Below, one piece after another: positions 29,762 through 39,946 of a stretch of DNA of 64,000 nucleotides. Every line of letters begins with the position of its first letter. Position 1 is the first letter of the stretch. The position numbers and the translations under genes were made by a program. This stretch comes from Pseudomonadota bacterium (GTDB lineage Bacteria > Pseudomonadota > Gammaproteobacteria > Steroidobacterales > Steroidobacteraceae), in assembly GCA_021807675.1 (NCBI GenBank), contig JAKBCR010000002.1, positions 22,803-86,802 of the forward strand, in the 5' to 3' direction. The notes under the pieces are model-generated. The model was not told the DNA's origin. It searched no databases and saw only the letters and a list, made by a program, of their open reading frames with translations.

Positions 29762-29851
29762 CAAAATTGCTCCAGGCAATTTTGTGGACGGCGCAGCCGG
29801 CCCGAAGGGCTCGGTGCAGGATGCACCGAGCAACCGGCAGGATGCCGACAT
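29762..29851 (+). repeat. R3 structured repeat, copy a
   Basis: CAAAATTGCTCCAGGCAATTTTG / CCGGCCCGAAGGG / CTCGGTGCAGGATGCACCGAG / CGGCAGGATGCCG consecutive hairpins. Confidence 0.8.
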
Positions 29852-29859
29852 CGTGCCGG

Positions 29860-31357
<1,498 letters not shown>

Positions 31358-31358
31358 A

Positions 31359-31450
31359 CATCGACCGGCGGCTGACCGCCGAACCATCAAGCGGTACGAC
31401 ACGGCAGCCGGGCACAGGGAGGCGCGCGTGGATTGCGCAGGAGCCCGGAT
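31359..31450 (-). repeat. R1 remnant, internally deleted, in imperfect tandem with R1 copy 3
   Basis: CATCGACCGGCGGCTGACCGCCGAACCATCAAGCGGTACGACACGGCAGCCGGGCACAGGGAGG is repeated as CATCGACCAGCGGTCGACCCCGAAACCATGAAGCGGTGCGCAGGCATGACCCAGGCACAGGGAGG at 31466-31530; ends CCCGGATCCA as in R1. Confidence 0.6.
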
Positions 31451-31514
31451 CCATCTTAGCTCCCCATCGACCAGCGGTCGACCCCGAAACCATGAAGCGG
31501 TGCGCAGGCATGAC

Positions 31515-31767
31515 CCAGGCACAGGGAGGTGCCCGGCCGCCGCAGGGCGAGGCGGTGCTTTCAGCGAAGCACTGCTTCGCTCCGCCGAGCGAGCCTCGGG
31601 CAAAAAACCGCGCTTTTTGCTCGAGGCGCGCTGGGCCGGCCAGGGTGCGACGCATGCGTCGCACGGGTGGCCATGGAGGGACACCCCGGGCAGGCCCGGT
31701 TGGACCCGGGACGTGCGCGGAGCAGGGACCGCGCAGCGCAATGGCCGGATCCAGCGCTTCATAATTC
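31515..31767 (-). repeat. R1 structured repeat, copy 3 (expanded by ~95 bp in first hairpin loop)
   Basis: Reverse complement starts ATGAAGCGCTGGATCCGGCC and ends GGGCACCTCCCTGTGCCTGGGTCATGCC; contains GCCTCGAGCAAAAAGCGCGGTTTTTTGCCCGAGGC (31593-31627). Confidence 0.85.
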
Positions 31768-31855
31768 AGTGGCTGAACCGATGCCTGTCAGAGATGTCTG
31801 ACAGCGCGTCGGGCGACTGCAGCGTACACTGCAGCGCAACCCCTCGGAGGTCCGT

Positions 31856-32953
31856 ATGCGAATCGGAATGGTCGGGCTCGGGCGCATGGGCGCGAACATG
31901 GTGCGCCGCCTGATGCGAGGCGGTCATGAATGCGTCGCCTTTGACAGGTCGCGCGAGGCCGTGCAGGGGGTCGCGGCCGACGGAGCCATCGCCGCCAATT
32001 CGCTCGCGGAGCTTGCCGCCGCCCTTACTCCGCCGCGCGCAGTGTGGATCATGGTGCCCGCGGCGCTCGTCGACAGCGTTATCGCGGAGCTGCGGCCGCT
32101 GCTCGCATCCGGCGATATCCTCATCGATGGAGGCAACTCCCACTACCACGATGACATCCGTCGCGCCGAGGAGCTGCGCCCCGCGGGCCTGCACTACGTC
32201 GATGCGGGGACGAGTGGCGGCGTGCTCGGTCTCGAGCAGGGCTACTGTCTGATGATCGGCGCCGAGCCGGCCGTCTTCAGCACGCTCGAGCCGGTTTTCG
32301 CCACGCTCTCTCCGGGCGGGCGGCGGCCGCAGACCCAGGGCGGGAAGGCCGCCGCTCGAGCCATGGCCGAGATGGGCTATCTGCACTGCGGACCGAACGG
32401 CGCCGGGCACTTCGTGAAGATGGTGCACAACGGTATCGAGTACGGGATAATGGCGGCGTACGCGGAAGGCCTCAATCTGCTCCAACATGCCGATGCCGGC
32501 TTGAAACGCGAGGAGGCCGATGCCGAGACCGCTCCGCTTTCCGATCCGCGCTTTTTCCAATACCAGCTCGATACCGCCGCGGTGGCGGAGGTCTGGCGGC
32601 ATGGCAGCATCATCTCCTCGCGCCTTCTCGATCTGACCGCCGAAGCGCTGGCAGCCGATCCGGTGCTCGGACGGTTCGGCGGCCGCGTGTCGGATTCCGG
32701 GGAAGGACGCTGGACGGTGCAGGCAGCCGTCGAGATCGGTGTGCCGGCGCATGTGCTTTCCGCCGCGCTCTACTCTCGCTTCGAGTCGCGTGGACGCGCG
32801 GCATTCGCCGACAAGCTGCTCTCCGCCATGCGGCTCGGGTTCGGTGGCCATCTCGAGAAGACAGAATCTTCCACACCATCGCAGGAGCGATCCTCGACGG
32901 CGCACGCCGGCCCGAAAGGGCGTGGCGCAGGGACCGGGCCGAGCAAATCCTGA
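31856..32953 (+). CDS. gnd: 6-phosphogluconate dehydrogenase (decarboxylating, GndA/YqeC type)
   Basis: MRIGMVGLGRMGANMVRRLMRGGHECVAFDRS...DGGNSHYHDDIRRAEELRPAGLHYVDAGTSGGVLGLEQGYCLMIGAE...HCGPNGAGHFVKMVHNGIEYG. Confidence 0.94.
   Translation: MRIGMVGLGRMGANMVRRLMRGGHECVAFDRSREAVQGVAADGAIAANSLAELAAALTPPRAVWIMVPAALVDSVIAELRPLLASGDILIDGGNSHYHDDIRRAEELRPAGLHYVDAGTSGGVLGLEQGYCLMIGAEPAVFSTLEPVFATLSPGGRRPQTQGGKAAARAMAEMGYLHCGPNGAGHFVKMVHNGIEYGIMAAYAEGLNLLQHADAGLKREEADAETAPLSDPRFFQYQLDTAAVAEVWRHGSIISSRLLDLTAEALAADPVLGRFGGRVSDSGEGRWTVQAAVEIGVPAHVLSAALYSRFESRGRAAFADKLLSAMRLGFGGHLEKTESSTPSQERSSTAHAGPKGRGAGTGPSKS
32878..32950 (+). repeat. R3 structured repeat, copy c (inside the 3' end of gnd)
   Basis: ATCGCAGGAGCGAT..CGACGGCGCACGCCGGCCCGAAAGGGCGTGGCGCAGGGACCGGGCCGAGCAAATCCTG; collinear with R3 copies a and b. 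Confidence 0.65.
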
Positions 32954-32965
32954 CCGGAGGGACTG

Positions 32966-34405
32966 ATGGAGCGACGTGACAGTGACACTCTGGTGCTCTT
33001 CGGGGCGACCGGGGACCTTTGCTACCGCAAAATATTTCCCTCCCTCTACAGCCTGGTGCACCGCGGGCTGCTGCACGTGCCCGTGATCGGGGTCGCGCGC
33101 GCGGGGTGGAACCTCGAGCAGTTGAAAGATCGGGTACGCGAGAGCATCACGGCTTTCGTCCCGTCGCCGGATCAGGACACGCTCGCGCGCTTGCTCGGCC
33201 TGCTGCGCTATCACGACGGCGACTATCAGGACCGGGACACATTCGTCGCGCTTCGCCAGGCGCTGGGAGACTCGCAGCGGCCGCTGTACTACCTCGCCAT
33301 CCCGCCCAGCATGTTTCCGGTCGTGATCGACCACCTCGGCGGCTCCGGCGGCGCCCAGGGCGCGCGTGTCGTGGTCGAGAAGCCGTTCGGACGCGATCTC
33401 GTCGAGGCGAGGACGCTGAATCAGGTGCTGCACAAGCAGTTTCCGGAGGCCAGCATCTTCCGCATCGACCACTATCTCGGCAAGGAGGCGGTGCAGAACC
33501 TCCTCTATTTCCGCTTCGCCAACTCCTTCCTGGAGCCTATCTGGAACCGTAACTTCGTGGAGAGCGTGCAGATCACCATGGCGGAGACGATCGGGGTGGC
33601 TGGCCGCGGGAAGTTCTACGAGGAAGCAGGCGCCATCCGGGACGTCATGCAGAATCATCTGCTGCAGATCCTGGCGCTGCTGACTCTCGAGCCGCCGGTG
33701 AACTCGGAGGGCGAGTCATTGCGTGACGAGAAGGTGAAGGTGCTGAAGGCCGTGCGGCCGGTCACGCCGGAAGCGATCGTGCGCGGGCAGTTCAACAGCT
33801 ACCGGCAGGAACCGGGCGTGTCGCCGGACTCCAAGGTCGAGACGTACGCGGCGATGCGGCTCGAGATCGACTCGTGGCGCTGGAGCGGGGTGCCGTTCTA
33901 TCTGCGTGCGGGCAAGTGCCTGCCGGTGACGGCGACGGAGGTGGTGGTGGACCTCAAGCCGCCGCCGGCGCGCCTCTTTGGCGAGCTCGGGCCGGATTAT
34001 CCCAATTTCGTCCGCTTTCGCGTGGGTCCGGACGTGGCAATCGCGTTGGGAGCGCACGCCAAGAAGGCTGGTGCCGCCATGCAGGGGAAGGAGGTGGAGC
34101 TCTTCGTCGCGCAGCACGAGGCGGATGCCATGGATGCCTACGAGCGGCTGATCAGCCTGGCGCTCATCGGGGATACGGCCCATTTCGCACGGGAGGACGA
34201 GGTGGAGGCTGCCTGGGCGATCGTCGATCAGGTGTTGGGAGCGGGTGAGGCGCCTTACACCTACACCCGCGGCACTTGGGGACCGCAGGAGGCGGAGCGG
34301 CTGCTCGTCGGAGCATGCAGTTGGCACAATCCGGGGGCGGAGCCGCAGGGGTGGACGCGGTCGTGCGCGCCGTCGCATTTGACGATGGGTAAGTTCGCAC
34401 CTTAG
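32966..34405 (+). CDS. zwf: Glucose-6-phosphate 1-dehydrogenase
   Basis: [22 protein letters not shown]...[11 protein letters not shown]...[23 protein letters not shown]. Confidence 0.96.
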   Translation: MERRDSDTLVLFGATGDLCYRKIFPSLYSLVHRGLLHVPVIGVARAGWNLEQLKDRVRESITAFVPSPDQDTLARLLGLLRYHDGDYQDRDTFVALRQALGDSQRPLYYLAIPPSMFPVVIDHLGGSGGAQGARVVVEKPFGRDLVEARTLNQVLHKQFPEASIFRIDHYLGKEAVQNLLYFRFANSFLEPIWNRNFVESVQITMAETIGVAGRGKFYEEAGAIRDVMQNHLLQILALLTLEPPVNSEGESLRDEKVKVLKAVRPVTPEAIVRGQFNSYRQEPGVSPDSKVETYAAMRLEIDSWRWSGVPFYLRAGKCLPVTATEVVVDLKPPPARLFGELGPDYPNFVRFRVGPDVAIALGAHAKKAGAAMQGKEVELFVAQHEADAMDAYERLISLALIGDTAHFAREDEVEAAWAIVDQVLGAGEAPYTYTRGTWGPQEAERLLVGACSWHNPGAEPQGWTRSCAPSHLTMGKFAP

Positions 34406-34445
34406 CCCTGGGTGCTGCACGAGATGCGAGCTCCGGGCCCCTCTC

Positions 34446-35159
34446 TCACATTCGCGGGGGCTGTTGCTCCGCTGCGCGGTCGAGCCAAATCTCCACGCGC
34501 GCGTGGCCGGCTACGGCGCGCAGGGCGATGAGGTTGGGGTCTTGGCGGATGAAGGAGGCTATGGCGTCGTGCTTGCCGCTGCCCGCTACCACGAAAAGCG
34601 GCTCGGAGACGTTGGCCAGGAAATCGGGGGTGACACTGATGCCCTGCATGCCGTCGGGGCGTTGGACGGCGATGGCGAGACGGCCGCGGGACTGCAGCAG
34701 GTGCTTAGGTAGGAAGAGGGAGGCGGTGTGGCCGTCGGGTCCTAGACCGAGGAGCGCCAAGCCGATGCGCGCGCCCGCATCCAGCAGGGTGCGCAGGCGG
34801 CCTTCGTAATCGCGAGCGGCTTCCTCGAGGGGGAGCTCGGTCTTGATACGCAGCACCCGCGCCTCAGGGAGGGCCAGCGCGTCGAGGAATGGGCGTGTTG
34901 CGTGATAGTTGCTGGCGTCGGAATCGGCGGGGACGTAGCGGTCGTCGGAATAGATGACCGTCAGTGGACTGCCTTGCGGCGGGCGTCGCCGGGCGACTTC
35001 GCGATACGCGGGGAGCGGTGTGTGGCCGCCGGAGAGCATGATGACCGGAGGGCCGCCGCCCGATTGCGTGGCTGCAGCGCGAATCGCCTGCTCGAGACGA
35101 TCCGCGAGCGCGTCGTCGAGCTCGCAGCGGGTGGAGAAGCGGCGAACGTCTATTTGCAT
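34446..35159 (-). CDS. pgl: 6-phosphogluconolactonase
   Basis: VIMLSGGHTPLPAYREVARRRPPQGSPLTVIYSDDRYVPADSDASNYHATRPFLD...LALLGLGPDGHTASLFL. Confidence 0.92.
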   Translation of the reverse strand: MQIDVRRFSTRCELDDALADRLEQAIRAAATQSGGGPPVIMLSGGHTPLPAYREVARRRPPQGSPLTVIYSDDRYVPADSDASNYHATRPFLDALALPEARVLRIKTELPLEEAARDYEGRLRTLLDAGARIGLALLGLGPDGHTASLFLPKHLLQSRGRLAIAVQRPDGMQGISVTPDFLANVSEPLFVVAGSGKHDAIASFIRQDPNLIALRAVAGHARVEIWLDRAAEQQPPRM

Positions 35160-35196
35160 GATGATGATCCTCGGCAGTTGATGACGCCGTGCCTCT

Positions 35197-35253
35197 GGCC
35201 GTCCGTGGCGGCAGGGCCCCCGGCCCAGCCCATCCGGGGCCGGGCGTTCGGGC
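35197..35253 (+). repeat. R4 GC-rich motif, copy b
   Basis: CTGGCCGTCCGTGGCGGCAGGGCCCCCGGCCC, shared with 195-241 and 54071-54120. Confidence 0.5.
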
Positions 35254-35260
35254 GGATCGG

Positions 35261-35277
35261 CGACACTTTAAGTGTCG
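35261..35277. promoter_or_regulatory. 17-bp palindrome upstream of pgl (operator or terminator stem)
   Basis: CGACACTT-T-AAGTGTCG, perfect 8-bp arms, in the pgl/degS-like intergenic region. Confidence 0.4.
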
Positions 35278-35295
35278 TCGATGAAGGCGCCGCCC

Positions 35296-36453
35296 TCACC
35301 CCGCAGTGAGCGGTGTCTCGGCGACCCGCACCTTCACGTCGAACTGGCTGCTGCCCCGCTGATCGTGGAGGGTCAGCGTCGAGCCGGGCTTGCTGCTGGC
35401 AATCCGGGCGCGCGCGTCCTCGGCGGAAGTCACGGGAACGCCATTGATCGAGAGCAGGAGGTCCCCCGGTTTCAATCCCGCCTGCTGCCCGGGACTTCCG
35501 ACATAGAGATTGGCGATGATCACGCCACCGTGGGCGAGGCCGAGCTGCTGCGCCTGCGCGTCGGACATGTCCTCCGGCACAATGCCGATCCAGCCGCGGA
35601 TCACCCGCCCGTATTTGATGATGTCGTGCAGCACGCCGCGCACCATGTCGACGGGAATCGCAAAGCCGATGCCTTCGACTCCCAGGCTCTTGGCGACGAT
35701 GGCGGTATTGATGCCGATCAATTTGCCGCTGGAATCGACCAGCGCGCCCCCGGAATTGCCGAAATTGATCGGCGCATCCGTCTGGATGAAGTCCTCGAAC
35801 GTCGTGATCCCGAGATGCCCTCGGGCGGTGGCGCTGACGATGCCGTGGGTCACCGTTTGCGAGAGCCCGAGAGGGTCGCCGATGGCGAGCACGACATCGC
35901 CGACCCGCAGAGTGTCGGAGCGCCCGAATGTGATCACCGGAAGGTTCGGCAGGTTGATCTTGAGGACGGCGAGGTCGGTGTCCGGGTCGACGCCCACGAC
36001 CTGCGGAGTCGCGATCCGGCCGTCCGCGAGCTGCACGCGGATGGCCCCGGCGTTCGCGATGACGTGGTAGTTCGTCACGATATGGCCGCCCTTGTCGACG
36101 ATGACGCCAGACCCGAGGCTGCGCTCGATCCGCTGCCTGTACTGCGGCAGGACATTGCCGAAGAGCTCTCCGAGCGGCGAGGGATCGATGCGCTCCGTGA
36201 CCAGCCGGGCGGTATAAATATTGACCACGGCCGGAGCTGCGCGCTCCACGGCTGATGCATACGATACGCGTAGGGGCCTGCGCGTGGCGTGCGCGCTCGC
36301 AGCCGGGGCCGCGGTCGACGCCGGCGGCGGCCGCGAGCCGGCTTCCCCGCGGATGAGGTCCGGCCGCAGTGCGACGATCACGAAGGCGAGCGCCAGCCCG
36401 CCCACGACCGATCCTGCAATGAACGTCAACCCGCGACTCAGTCGCTCCAGCAT
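35296..36453 (-). CDS. Trypsin-like periplasmic serine protease with PDZ domain (DegS/AlgW-like)
   Basis: MLERLSRGLTFIAGSVVGGLALAF (TM), TNYHVIANA, DTDLAVLKI, NFGNSGGALVD, then PDZ GVIIANLYVGSPGQQAGLKPGDLLLSING. Confidence 0.92.
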   Translation of the reverse strand: MLERLSRGLTFIAGSVVGGLALAFVIVALRPDLIRGEAGSRPPPASTAAPAASAHATRRPLRVSYASAVERAAPAVVNIYTARLVTERIDPSPLGELFGNVLPQYRQRIERSLGSGVIVDKGGHIVTNYHVIANAGAIRVQLADGRIATPQVVGVDPDTDLAVLKINLPNLPVITFGRSDTLRVGDVVLAIGDPLGLSQTVTHGIVSATARGHLGITTFEDFIQTDAPINFGNSGGALVDSSGKLIGINTAIVAKSLGVEGIGFAIPVDMVRGVLHDIIKYGRVIRGWIGIVPEDMSDAQAQQLGLAHGGVIIANLYVGSPGQQAGLKPGDLLLSINGVPVTSAEDARARIASSKPGSTLTLHDQRGSSQFDVKVRVAETPLTAG

Positions 36454-36567
36454 GTGTTCACCTCTCGCTGTGTATAATGCCGCGCGACCGCGGGAATTGG
36501 GGAGCCTGCCGATGAACGTACGCCTTAAGGCTGTCACCGGGCCCGTCCTCTCGAGGGGAGGCGCCTG

Positions 36568-37866
36568 ATGGCGACGACAGAGCGCGAAACCGAGTTGCGT
36601 TCGCCGAGCGAGCCGCTGCCGCCCGGCGCAACACTCGTGTCCAAGAAGCGAGGCTTCTGGGCCTGGATAAACGAGCGCCTGCCCCTCGACGAGTTCATCG
36701 CCAAGGAGCTGACCGGCTATTTCGCGCCGAAGAACTTCAATTTCTGGTATTTCTTCGGCTCGCTGGCGATGCTCGTGCTGGTCATCCAGCTCGTCAGCGG
36801 CATCTTCCTCGCGATGTTCTACAAGCCGAGCGCGGTCGCCGCGTTCGGCTCCGTGCAGTACATCATGCGCGAGGTCGACTGGGGATGGCTGATCCGGTAC
36901 ATCCATTCCACGGGCGCGTCGATGTTCTTCGTCGTTGTCTATCTGCACATGTTCCGCTCCCTGATGTACGGCTCGTACCGGCAGCCACGGGAGCTCCTGT
37001 GGCTGATCGGCATGGTGGTGTACTTCGCGCTGATGGCCGAGGCGTTCATGGGATACGTGCTGCCCTGGGGCAACATGTCCTTCTGGGGCGCGCAGGTGAT
37101 CGTCAACATCTTCGGCACCGTGCCGTTCATCGGGACGGGACTGACGCAGTGGATCCGCGGCGATTACGGCATCTCCGATGCCACGCTGAACCGCTTCTTC
37201 GCCCTGCACGTCGCGGCCGTGCCGATCATCCTGCTGCTGCTCGTGATGCTGCACCTCGTTGCGCTGCACCAGACCGGCTCGAACAATCCCGACGGCATCG
37301 AGATCAAGGAGCACCTGGGCCCGGACGGCAAGCCCCTCGATGGCATCCCGTTCCATCCGTATTACACGGTGAAGGACTTCGTGGGCGTCGGGGTGTTCCT
37401 CGTCATCTTCGCACTGATCGTGTTCTACGTCCCGACCTTCCATGGGATTTTCCTCGAAAAGGCGAACTTCGAGCCGGCGAATCTGCTGTCGACGCCGGCC
37501 GAGATCCACCCGGTGTGGTACTTCACGCCCTTCTACGCCATCCTGCGCGGAGTACCGAACAAGGGCATAGGTGCGCTCCTCCTGCTGCTTGCGCTGGTCT
37601 CGCTCCTCGTGCTGCCATGGCTCGATCGCTCGCCGGTCAAGTCCATCCGCTACAAGGGCTGGATCTCGCGCCTCATGCTCACCGTGTTCGTGATCTCCTT
37701 CGTCGGACTGGGGTACCTCGGCATGCAGCCTGCCGAAGGGATCTACATCATCCTCTCGCGCTTCTGCATGGTCGGCTACTTCGCCTTCTTCTGGCTGATG
37801 CCGTTTTATTCACGATTCGACCGGGTGAAGCCGGTCCCGGATAGAGTGGTCTACCATGCGCATTAG
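36568..37866 (+). CDS. petB: Cytochrome b subunit of the bc1 complex
   Basis: WYFFGSLAMLVLVIQLVSGIFLAMFYKPS...RYIHSTGASMFFVVVYLHMFR...HPVWYFTPFYAILR. Confidence 0.96.
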   Translation: MATTERETELRSPSEPLPPGATLVSKKRGFWAWINERLPLDEFIAKELTGYFAPKNFNFWYFFGSLAMLVLVIQLVSGIFLAMFYKPSAVAAFGSVQYIMREVDWGWLIRYIHSTGASMFFVVVYLHMFRSLMYGSYRQPRELLWLIGMVVYFALMAEAFMGYVLPWGNMSFWGAQVIVNIFGTVPFIGTGLTQWIRGDYGISDATLNRFFALHVAAVPIILLLLVMLHLVALHQTGSNNPDGIEIKEHLGPDGKPLDGIPFHPYYTVKDFVGVGVFLVIFALIVFYVPTFHGIFLEKANFEPANLLSTPAEIHPVWYFTPFYAILRGVPNKGIGALLLLLALVSLLVLPWLDRSPVKSIRYKGWISRLMLTVFVISFVGLGYLGMQPAEGIYIILSRFCMVGYFAFFWLMPFYSRFDRVKPVPDRVVYHAH

Positions 37867-38659
37867 AGCTCACCAGAGAGTCGTCCATGCGCTGGTGCTC
37901 GCGGCGGCGCTCGCGGCGGGGGCAGGTTACGCCACTCGCGCTCTTGCCGAAGGCGGCATGGCCTCCGATGCGAACTGGCAAAGCTGGAAGGCGAACGCCA
38001 ACGTTGCGGACGTCGCCTCCCTGCAGCGCGGTGCGCGCGATTTCGCGGGCTATTGCCTCGGCTGCCACTCGCTGAGGTACGAGCGCTGGTCGCGGCTCGC
38101 GCACGATCTGAAGATCCCCAAGGCGCTGCTCGTCAAGGACCTGATTCCGCCGGGAGAGAAGCCGACGGGCTACATCCTCTCCCCGATGATACCCGCGGAT
38201 GCCGAGAATTGGTTCGGCAAGGCGCCGCCCGATCTGTCGCTGATCGCGCGCCTGCGCGGCACCAACTATCTCTACCGGTATCTCAAGACGTTCTACGTCG
38301 ATTCGGATCGGGCGACGGGCGCGAATAACCTGGCGTTTCCGCAGACCGCAATGCCCGACGTCGTCTCGCCGCTCGAGGGCCTGAAAATCCCGGTGTACAA
38401 GACTATCGAGACGCCGGGTCCCAACGGGAAAATGATCGAGGAGAAGGTTTTCGAGCATTTCAAGCAGATCGCCCCCGGCCGCATGACACCGCAGCAATAC
38501 GATCAATTCGTGCACGATGTCGTCAACTTCCTGGATTATGTCGGCGATCCGGAGCGCGAGGTACGCCGGGCCATGGGTGTCTGGGTGATCCTTTTCCTGC
38601 TCGGCTTCACCTGGCTGGCCTGGCTCCTGAAGCGCGAATTCTGGAAGGACGTCAAGTAG
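37856..38659 (+). CDS. petC: Cytochrome c1
   Basis: GARDFAGYCLGCHSLRYERWSRLAHDL (CxxCH)...C-terminal TM anchor MGVWVILFLLGFTWLAWLLKREFWKDVK. Confidence 0.95.
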   Translation: MRIRAHQRVVHALVLAAALAAGAGYATRALAEGGMASDANWQSWKANANVADVASLQRGARDFAGYCLGCHSLRYERWSRLAHDLKIPKALLVKDLIPPGEKPTGYILSPMIPADAENWFGKAPPDLSLIARLRGTNYLYRYLKTFYVDSDRATGANNLAFPQTAMPDVVSPLEGLKIPVYKTIETPGPNGKMIEEKVFEHFKQIAPGRMTPQQYDQFVHDVVNFLDYVGDPEREVRRAMGVWVILFLLGFTWLAWLLKREFWKDVK

Positions 38660-38724
38660 GAGCGCCGCGAACTCGGTAAAGTAAGGGAAAGCCGAGGTGC
38701 TGGCTGGCCCGCGGGAGCGGAATT

Positions 38725-39345
38725 GTGTCGAGCAGACGTTCCACCATAACGCTGTTTTCCGCGCCGAGAGATCCGTGGAGCCACCGCACCCGTATAGTGC
38801 TCGCCGAGAAGAACATCGGTATCGACGTGGTCGATGTGGAGCCCGGCAAGTACCCCGAGGATCTGCTGGACCTCAACCCGTATCACACCGTGCCCACGCT
38901 CGTGGACCGAGATCTCGTGCTCTACGACTCCCGGGTGATCATTGAATACCTGGACGAGCGCTTTCCCCATCCGCCGCTGATGCCGGTCGATCCGGTGACC
39001 CGGGCGCAGTTCCGGCTGGCGCTGTATCGCATCGAGCGCGACTGGTACACGCTGCTGCAGCAGATCGAGGTGGAGGACGACAAGAAGCTGCTTCCAAAGC
39101 TGCGCAAGGTTCTGGCGGATACCATCGTTCAGGGTGTGGATCTCTTCAAGGTGAAGCCGTTCTTCATGTCGGACGAGTTCTCGCTGGTCGATGCAACCAT
39201 TGCGCCGATCCTGTGGCGATTACCGCACTACGAGGTCGAGTTGCCCGCCAAGGCGCAACCGATCCTCAAGTATGCAAGCCAGATCTTCTCCCGCGCCGCA
39301 TTCCGTGGGTCGCTGTCGGAGCGGGAGCGGGAGATGCGGCTTTGA
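38725..39345 (+). CDS. sspA: Stringent starvation protein A (GST-fold)
   Basis: ITLFSAPRDPWSHRTRIVLAEKNIGIDVVDVEPGKYPEDLLDLNPYHTVPTLVDRDLVLYDSRVIIEYLDERFPHPPLMPVDP. Confidence 0.95.
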   Translation: MSSRRSTITLFSAPRDPWSHRTRIVLAEKNIGIDVVDVEPGKYPEDLLDLNPYHTVPTLVDRDLVLYDSRVIIEYLDERFPHPPLMPVDPVTRAQFRLALYRIERDWYTLLQQIEVEDDKKLLPKLRKVLADTIVQGVDLFKVKPFFMSDEFSLVDATIAPILWRLPHYEVELPAKAQPILKYASQIFSRAAFRGSLSEREREMRL

Positions 39346-39353
39346 GGCGCTGA

Positions 39354-39770
39354 GTGATGCTCAAAGCTCCCCCCAAGCGTCCCTATCTGCTGCGCGCGAT
39401 GCATCAATGGATCACCGACAGCGGCCATACTCCACATGTGATCGTCGATGCGGAGCGCGCGGGCAGCGATGTGCCACGCGCGTATGTGCAGGAAGGAAAG
39501 ATCGTCCTCAACCTGAGCTACACGGCGACGCAGCGGCTGAAGATCGATAACGACGTCGTGGAATTCGATGCTCGGTTCGCTGGCGTGGTGCATCACGTCC
39601 GGTTCCCGGTCAGCGCCGTCATGGGCATTTATGCGCGTGAGACGGGCGAAGGCATGATGTTCGCCGAGCAGGATGCGGGGCCTGAGACACCTCCTCCGTC
39701 ATCCGGGCCGGCACCCTCCGAGGAAGGGGGCGGTGGCCCCAAGCGCCCACAACTTCGCGTCGTCAAGTAG
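39354..39770 (+). CDS. sspB: ClpXP protease specificity-enhancing factor SspB
   Basis: KRPYLLRAMHQWITDSGHTPHVIVDA...KIVLNLSYTATQRLKIDNDVVEFDARFAGVVHHVRFPVSAVMGIYARETGEGM. Confidence 0.95.
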   Translation: MMLKAPPKRPYLLRAMHQWITDSGHTPHVIVDAERAGSDVPRAYVQEGKIVLNLSYTATQRLKIDNDVVEFDARFAGVVHHVRFPVSAVMGIYARETGEGMMFAEQDAGPETPPPSSGPAPSEEGGGGPKRPQLRVVK

Positions 39771-39830
39771 CTATCTCGCGGCCCTCTTTCACATGAGAAG
39801 GAGAGCCGGCCTCAGCCTCACTACGTCCCC

Positions 39831-39946
39831 GTGCGAAAGCAAGTGAATGAGCGGCCCCCGGGCCGCTCCCGGGGACGCGGGATGAAAGGCGGTCATAGGG
39901 CCGCGCTCGCCCAAAGCGGCGAAGCCGACTTTGGGCCAATAAACGA
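39831..39946 (+). repeat. R2 structured intergenic repeat, copy C
   Basis: GTGCGAAAGCAAGTGAATGAGCGGCCCCCGGGCCGCTCCCGGGGACGCGG...GCCCAAAGCGGCGAAGCCGACTTTGGGCCAATAAACGAGG. Confidence 0.82.

Noticed and set aside
31766-33658. 630-aa minus-strand ORF spanning gnd/zwf
   Set aside because: Antisense of two unambiguous enzymes; composition typical of a GC-driven shadow frame.
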